Below, piece by piece: positions 8,801-12,752 of a DNA stretch of 12,752 nt. Position 1 is the stretch's first letter, and the number at the start of each line of letters is the position of its first letter. The DNA comes from Goniomonas avonlea (Eukaryota > Cryptophyceae > Goniomonadida > Goniomonadaceae): positions 1 through 12,752 of the forward strand of contig QUTJ01031560.1 of the NCBI GenBank assembly GCA_003573635.1. Reading direction: 5' to 3'. Both the position numbers and the translations under genes were made by a program. The notes under the pieces were generated by a model that was not told the origin of the DNA, made no database searches, and saw only the letters and a list, made by a program, of their open reading frames with translations.

Positions 8801-11800
8801 GTACCAGTGTGGTCTGAGTGATTGCATGTTGGCAATTTGACACCCTGGATTGTGATCCTCTAGTGGAACACATCTGCTATGCCAACTCCCACCGGTTGAA
8901 GATTTTGTCACCCGAAAAGGGGTGGCGAAAGTGGAATATGCCGAATCGGTCGCCATGGTAGCAAATTTGACCTAGGCCGACGGTAGATTCGCTCGAAGTC
9001 GAAAACACCATAAAGCTTCTGGAATTCACTCCTGGTTCAGGTGGGGGTCAGACGCAGCAGGCGCACCGTGGGCTTGTCGCGGTGGCTGATTCGTCTCCTG
9101 ATGTGCCCAACACGCAGCCAGTCGGCACCGTTCCTGTCATGGCCACTGTTCCGGTCGAAGTGTGCGAGCTTGGGGGAGGGCAGGACGCCGAGGCTCAGGT
9201 CAGTCTGTGCGAAAGGCGTACACAATTTTATCTCAATTGAGATATGTTCATAATGTTCATGATCCGTTTGTAAGCAATGACATCTTTGAAACTGTGTCAC
9301 TAGTTTGAGCTGTCGCCCCCCCCCCCTTCCCCCCCCTTGTGCTCTTCGTGGAAGCTCTTCGTGGAAGCAAGCAAAGTTCCTTCTTTTTTTCTATCATCAT
9401 GGGAATCTGTTTTTTTTTTTTTGCGGGCTCACACCTCAGCCACTGCAGGGCCCCCCTCAGCACAACTCTCAGCCGCACTCGGGCGGCGGCAAGACACGGC
9501 AGCAGCAGGGCAGGCGAGACCGGGCGGAAGAGAGGAGGAGATCGGGCGACGAGCCAGCGGCCGACGTCGCCGTTGATGGTGACGGTGACGTTGACATGGG
9601 TGTTGACAAGACGCTTCCACTCTCCGCGCCTTGTCCACCTGCCAACATATTGCCGTCGTCAAGGGCAGTGCGAGAGGTGGGTGCCTGAGTGCGAGACGCG
9701 AGCTTGAGTGCGAGAGGTGGGTGCGAGGTTGTGCCTGAGTGCGGGGTGGGTGAGTGCAAGGTGGGTGAGTGCGAGGTGTGTGCTTGAGTGCGAGGTGGGT
9801 GCGAGTCGAGGAAGAATCAGAGCTTTTTTGACCCACACACTTGCGCAGGCGTCTCGTGGGCATGGAAAGCGGAAAGCAGGGGGTGTGCTCGTCCTGGGGG
9901 ACTCCGGCGACGAGATGGAGGAGGACGAGAAGGTTCGTGATACAGTGACGTAATGGCTTGTCACACAGTCCACGTGGTGTGACAGTGTCCACTAGTGTGA
10001 GGGACCCCGGTGACGAGATGGAGGAGGACGAGAAGGTTCGCGATACAGTGACGTGATGACCGACCTTTTGGTGTGACGGAGTCCACGTGGTGTGACAGTG
10101 CCGTGTGAGGGACTCCCCAGATGGAGGAGGACGGTTCGTTGTGCAGTGGACTGTTGCACGACTTGATGACTGCACTTGGTGTGACAGAGTCTTCATAGTG
10201 TGACAGTGTCCTCTAGTTGTGACAGTGTCTGCCAGTGTGAGGCCTTGACACGCCCCACTTCCTGCACTGTCATGCAGTGGCAATCATTTACGAACCGGGT
10301 GTTTGGTCTGAGGCACGTCGTGGTAGTCCTCGCGACGCAAAATCTATCCCTCTTGCATCGGTTGACTCAGAAATGGTTCCCCATCCGATTGTCGAGAATC
10401 AGATCTCTGGACTATGAAATGGTTCTACTTCCCAGTGCGTAGAATAAGCATATCAATGATCGTATCTATTGACCCTTGGTTGCTTGGATTCGTATCCGGG
10501 GTGATTCGGACCCCTGCCTGCAGATGCGAACGGCTGTTTCGTGACGGTATGCGCACAGGTGTCACGCGCCAAGCTGCAAACAGACAAGCAGCACCGCAGA
10601 GAACGTGAGGTGCAGGAGAAGCGAGACAAGGAGAAGCGAGACAAGGAGAAGCGAGACAAGGAGAAGCGAGACAAGGAGGCTATGGAGAGGCAGCGGCGGG
10701 AGCAGGAGGACCAGGAGAGGAGGGACAGGGAGCTCGAGGCCATGGCCAAGGAGTTCGAGGCCAAGGAGCTCGAGGCCAAGGAGCTCGAGGCCAAGGAGCT
10801 CGAGGCCAACGCCCGCCGCAAGGAGCAAATGGAGCAGGAGAAGAGACAAATGGAGCAGGAGAAGAGACAAATGGAGCAGGAGAAGAGAGACAAGCAGCCC
10901 GAATCCCGGTTGCTTGGTGGTCAAAGCGTGCCTGCTCGCTCAACCCTCGCGTCGCCCTCCAAGTTTCGTGGGGCCTCGCCTGCCAAGGTTGGTCTGTCTC
11001 TCCCTCTCTCGGCGAGTGTCTTCCCTCCTTCTCCGCTCCCTCCTTCTCCGCTGCCCCTCATCGCCTCCCCTCCTATGGGGGAGAAGCGGCTTACCTGCCA
11101 TGGATGACAGCAGCATGGCATCACTCAGTGTCTCTTCTCTGCTGTGTCCGCCTGTGTCCCTGTCTCCTGCTCCTCTTGACCAGGCTGTCACAGGCGCCAT
11201 CGTGGGCCGCATTCAAAGCAGCGTGGGCTGTGCTCGACTCCCCAGGCGGCCCGGTCCCTGCTGCTAGTGTCAGGTCTGTCCTGGGTTAGGTCTGTCCTGG
11301 ATTGAGATTTTTCTCGTCCTCAGTGAGATATCTTGTGCCCTGCTCCAGGTGCTTCTCACACTGGTCGAGACTGTGTGGCACTGCAGCATGTTGTTTACAC
11401 TGCACATTGCTTTCCGAGACATACCCGAACTGAAGTTGTGCCCGAGTGCAGGGACTTTCTGGCGATCGCAGCCACCTTGTGTCATAAGGGACCGGAGCTG
11501 TCCGACCTTGGGCGAGAATGCGCTGGTTGGCTTGACCGACAGCTGCGGTGTGTCAGTCCCCCTCCTCCTCTCTGTTCCTCCGCCTCCTGTCCCTCTCCTT
11601 GTTCCTTTTTTCTCCCTGCCTGGGTGCGCTTGGCCGTCTTGCCACTCATGATTGCCCACTCACTCCCCTCTCCTCTCATGGACTGAGCGTGACACAGGCC
11701 CTGGGAGCTGGCGACGTCCAACTCTGTGAGAGAGCGAGAGCAGGAAGCGCACGAGGCTGCCATGGGCCTGGAGGCCCACCAAAGGTACCCCCCCCCTCTC

Positions 11801-12752
11801 GACTTGCATAGGCGTGAGCTCAACTTGTCCCACCTCCACCTCTGTGACGTGCATGCTGTATGAGGCTGAGGTGGTGGTGGCGAGGCGGTTGAGGAGGTGC
11901 AGGTGGTGGTGTTGTGGTGAGGAGGTGTGGTGACGTGCAGCGGATGCGGTGGAGGTGCGGTGGAGGTGCGGTGGAGTGGAGGTGCGGTGGAGTGGAGGTG
12001 CGGTGGAGTGGAGGTGCGGTGGAGGTGCGTTGGAGGTGCGGTGGAGGTGCGGTGGAGGTGCGGCGGAGGTGCGGCGGAGGTGCGGTGGAGGTGCGGCGGT
12101 GGTGCGGTGGAGACTTCGCTGGTCTGGAGATGCCATCTCTCGTTTTCTCATCGACTCCACAGAGCTGTCACTGCGGCAGAGTGCGAGGTGGCCAGGTGCC
12201 TGGAGCTTCTGAATGCTGCTCGTGCCGATATGAAAACTGGTGCGCCGCTTGTAAACTTGCCCAGAGCAGGTCTTGTGATGGTCTTGTGATGAGATCAACT
12301 ACCCCGCTTGTGAGATCAAGACTTGTCGCAGAGTCTTAGCAGATCGAGACTTGTGCCTGCAAGGAGCGATCAAGACTTGTCACGCGCAACGAGAGATCAG
12401 GACCAGCAACGGGAGATCAGGTCCCTTGATTATCCGAGCAGCGGTCCAGGCGTTGTTGCTGACTTAAGTACGGAAAGGAGATAAGTACAGCGTTAAACAA
12501 TCAGAGCGAGAGAGACACTTTAGCCTGGAGCCTATCAAAACTCGGAACTTGTCGGAACTTACTCTTAAAGTTTTAGATATGTGACGCTTCTCAGTAACGG
12601 GTGTGGGCCTATCTTGGTGACCGTCGCGCTGTTGTTGCATACCCCTCCAACTCACCTGCGGCAACAGAGTCGGTCAAGGAGCAGAGTGCGGCTGCGGACG
12701 CGGTTGCTGCGGCTGGGCGCCGGAAGGAAGCCGAGCGCACCCGACTGCGTCT
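5858..12752 (+). CDS. Large modular coiled-coil protein (3' end missing)
   Basis: Not confidently recognised. Proposed exons: 5858-5923, 5968-6084, 6132-6267, 6303-6367, 6416-6493, 6537-6667, 6715-6793, 6850-6945, 7238-7405, 7597-7724, 8045-8123, 8331-8646, 9041-9198, 9449-9676, 9849-9932, 10559-10987, 11194-11273, 11452-11547, 11698-11784, 12163-12269 and 12668 to the edge. All introns are GT-AG and every junction keeps phase, giving about 937 aa. Seen: N-terminal KTFGRKGG (5-12) and SKRTT, like the Pds5-binding start of WAPL; SVFDFTEDDD then a basic run PRKGKRKK; three helical modules (62-128, 155-224, 313-381) with Glu/Gln coiled-coil linkers; an acidic, Gly/Ala-rich segment (382-643) with MEEDEK; a charged single-helix stretch (about 644-750); and a helical C-terminal part with WAAFKAAWAVLDS and RDFLAIAATLCHKG. 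A chromatin or cytoskeletal scaffold is a guess. The 12269 donor is the weakest call; reading on would stop at 12287-12289. A split into two genes is possible. Confidence 0.65.
6946..7237 (+). other. 292 bp intron with pyrimidine-rich repeats
   Basis: Inferred intron between two coiled-coil exons. It holds CTCTTCCGTCT repeats at about 7088-7118. A Glu/Arg-rich frame starts after a CAG at about 6977 (EAQRKENRGERLLK), but I find no donor that joins it in phase, so it is left out of the model. Confidence 0.45.
7427..7439. repeat. C13 homopolymer in an intron
   Basis: Thirteen consecutive C in the 191 bp intron 7406-7596, followed by CTCTGTGTCT-type pyrimidine repeats and ACACAGACAC near 7500. 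No coding potential. Confidence 0.95.
7763..7860. repeat. 20 bp minisatellite in an intron
   Basis: Four full copies of CAACCAACTGGAGTATGACA at 7781-7860 plus a truncated copy at 7763-7780, nearly identical (two substitutions). It sits in the 320 bp intron 7725-8044 that splits the third helical module. The remaining 184 bp to 8044 shows no exon. Confidence 0.97.
8124..8330 (+). other. 207 bp stop-free intron with CCCTCCACCC repeats
   Basis: It starts GTGTGT and ends GACACAG. CTCCCTCCACCC recurs at least five times between about 8132 and 8262. Its length is a multiple of three and it carries no stop in the reading frame, so a retained form would add 69 Pro/Ser/Arg-rich residues. The repeat content argues for an intron. 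An alternative in-frame acceptor lies at 8316-8318. Confidence 0.55.
8647..9040 (+). other. 394 bp intron with a possible 51 bp cassette exon
   Basis: It starts GTAAGT and ends GGTTCAG. At 8756-8806, after the acceptor GACCAG and before a GTGTGG donor, a 51 nt stretch has phase 1 at both ends and would encode MEFRTPTTLVPKAAST. It could be included or skipped without frame change. The rest, 8807-9040, is less GC-rich and shows nothing recognisable. Confidence 0.45.
9316..9422. repeat. Homopolymer cluster in an intron
   Basis: The 250 bp intron 9199-9448 carries C11 (9316-9326), C8 (9329-9336), a direct repeat of GCTCTTCGTGGAAGC at about 9341-9368, and T13 (9410-9422). The T run lies just upstream of the acceptor at 9448 and may act as its polypyrimidine tract. 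Confidence 0.9.
9677..9825. repeat. G-rich degenerate minisatellite in an intron
   Basis: Variable copies of a unit like TGAGTGCGAGGTGGGTGC, seven or more, occupy almost all of the 172 bp intron 9677-9848. The copies differ in length by several bases. Confidence 0.85.
9898..10242. repeat. Exon end plus splice donor repeated in the next intron
   Basis: Copy 1 starts at 9898 and is the last 35 bases of exon 9849-9932 plus the following intron. Copy 2 starts at 10001 and copy 3 at 10109, a period of about 103-108 bp. Copy 2 keeps GACGAGATGGAGGAGGACGA and the same AAG|GTTCG donor; copy 3 has lost about 13 bases including the donor context. Each copy ends with a GTGTGACAGTGTCC-type stretch and GTGTGAG. 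In copies 2 and 3 this once-coding segment is inside the intron and interrupted by stops. Confidence 0.85.
10243..10558 (+). other. Remainder of a 626 bp intron, nothing recognised
   Basis: The second half of intron 9933-10558 is less repetitive and less GC-rich than its surroundings. I see no exon that joins in phase and no known element. It ends ATGCGCACAG before the long charged-helix exon. Confidence 0.5.
10616..10888 (+). repeat. Three in-frame coding minisatellites of a charged helix
   Basis: In the 429 nt exon 10559-10987 there are three separate tandem arrays: 15 bp x4 at 10616-10675 (EKRDK), 15 bp x4 at 10748-10807 (KELEA, first copy KEFEA), and 21 bp x3 at 10826-10888 (QMEQEKR). 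All units are multiples of three and near-identical in DNA. The product is a long Glu/Lys/Arg-rich segment with opposite charges spaced about four residues apart, typical of a single alpha-helix or coiled coil. Confidence 0.95.
11274..11304. repeat. Short tandem duplication at a splice donor
   Basis: GGTCTGTCCTGG occurs twice, at about 11273 and 11289, the first spanning the donor of exon 11194-11273. The second copy supplies an identical GTCTGT donor-like site 16 bp downstream; use of it would shift the frame and read the TAG in GGTTAGG. Confidence 0.75.
11945..12114. repeat. 11 bp G-rich minisatellite in an intron
   Basis: About 15 copies of GGAGGTGCGGT, some with a 5 bp GGAGT insertion giving a 16 bp variant, within the 378 bp intron 11785-12162. 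The plus strand has many closely spaced GG doublets and is nearly free of A and C runs. It generates spurious Val/Arg/Gly/Cys-rich open frames. Confidence 0.95.
12270..12667 (+). other. Probable last intron, with GATCAAGACTTGT repeats
   Basis: Dispersed copies of GATCAAGACTTGT occur near 12315, 12343 (one mismatch) and 12368, followed by paired GAGATCAGG blocks near 12394-12420 and GTCTTGTGAT twice at 12270-12289. The tail 12430-12660 shows nothing. The acceptor GCAACAG at 12661-12667 precedes a stretch reading ESVKEQSAAADAV when joined to 12269 in phase, consistent with coiled coil, but the GTCTTG donor is weak. Confidence 0.45.

Noticed and set aside
7914-8873. 319 aa minus-strand open frame, the longest single open frame in the window
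   Set aside because: It lies opposite exons and repeat-filled introns of the plus-strand gene. Its translation is dominated by repeats from CCCTCCACCC tracts and matches no known protein pattern.
9429-10283. 284 aa minus-strand open frame
   Set aside because: Thr/His/Pro repeats in it are the antisense of intronic minisatellites and the duplicated exon end; it overlaps in-phase exons on the other strand.
11914-12339. Plus-strand Val/Arg/Gly/Cys-rich open frames
   Set aside because: Translation of the 11 bp minisatellite; open in all three frames because the unit has no stop codons.
1-12752. tRNA, rRNA, transposon ends, integrase or virus-like genes
   Set aside because: Looked for on both strands; no cloverleaf, rRNA block, terminal inverted repeat or recognisable mobile-element protein was seen.

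Overview
This is eukaryotic nuclear DNA, most likely from a protist or alga with a fairly GC-rich genome. It is not bacterial: no gene is a single open frame. Coding pieces become recognisable proteins only after GT-AG introns are removed, and all exon joins proposed here keep the reading frame. Many introns are extremely short (about 35-60 bp). The longer ones (100-630 bp) are mostly filled with simple repeats, minisatellites and homopolymers. I cannot name the species from the sequence.

Layout, left to right: (1) minus strand, 1-3294, a divergent myosin heavy chain; its N-terminus and most of the motor head are present and the 3' end is off the left edge. (2) 3295-3429, a compact 135 bp divergent promoter region. 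(3) plus strand, 3430-5037, a complete nine-exon SLC35F6-type membrane transporter of 386 aa. (4) 5038-5166, a short convergent 3' region with an ATTAAA polyadenylation-type signal. (5) minus strand, 5167-5716, a complete three-exon gene for a 104 aa one-helix protein, tentatively a mitochondrial ATP synthase subunit f-like protein. (6) 5717-5857, a second divergent promoter region of 141 bp. (7) plus strand, 5858 to the right edge, one large gene of at least 20 exons for a repeat-rich coiled-coil protein (about 937 aa visible). It has a WAPL-like short N-terminal motif, three copies of a helical module separated by Glu/Gln-rich linkers, an acidic low-complexity middle, a long charged single-helix region and an unrecognised helical C-terminal part.

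The four genes alternate strand (-, +, -, +) with very small spacers. They share architecture, not an evident pathway: myosin motor, membrane transporter, putative mitochondrial subunit, and a putative chromatin or cytoskeletal coiled-coil protein. No RNA gene, transposon, CRISPR array or virus-like gene was seen. The most interesting material is the module and exon duplication in the last gene, copies of an exon end plus splice donor inside the following intron, the non-canonical switch regions of the myosin, and the strong contrast between minute introns and repeat-filled ones.
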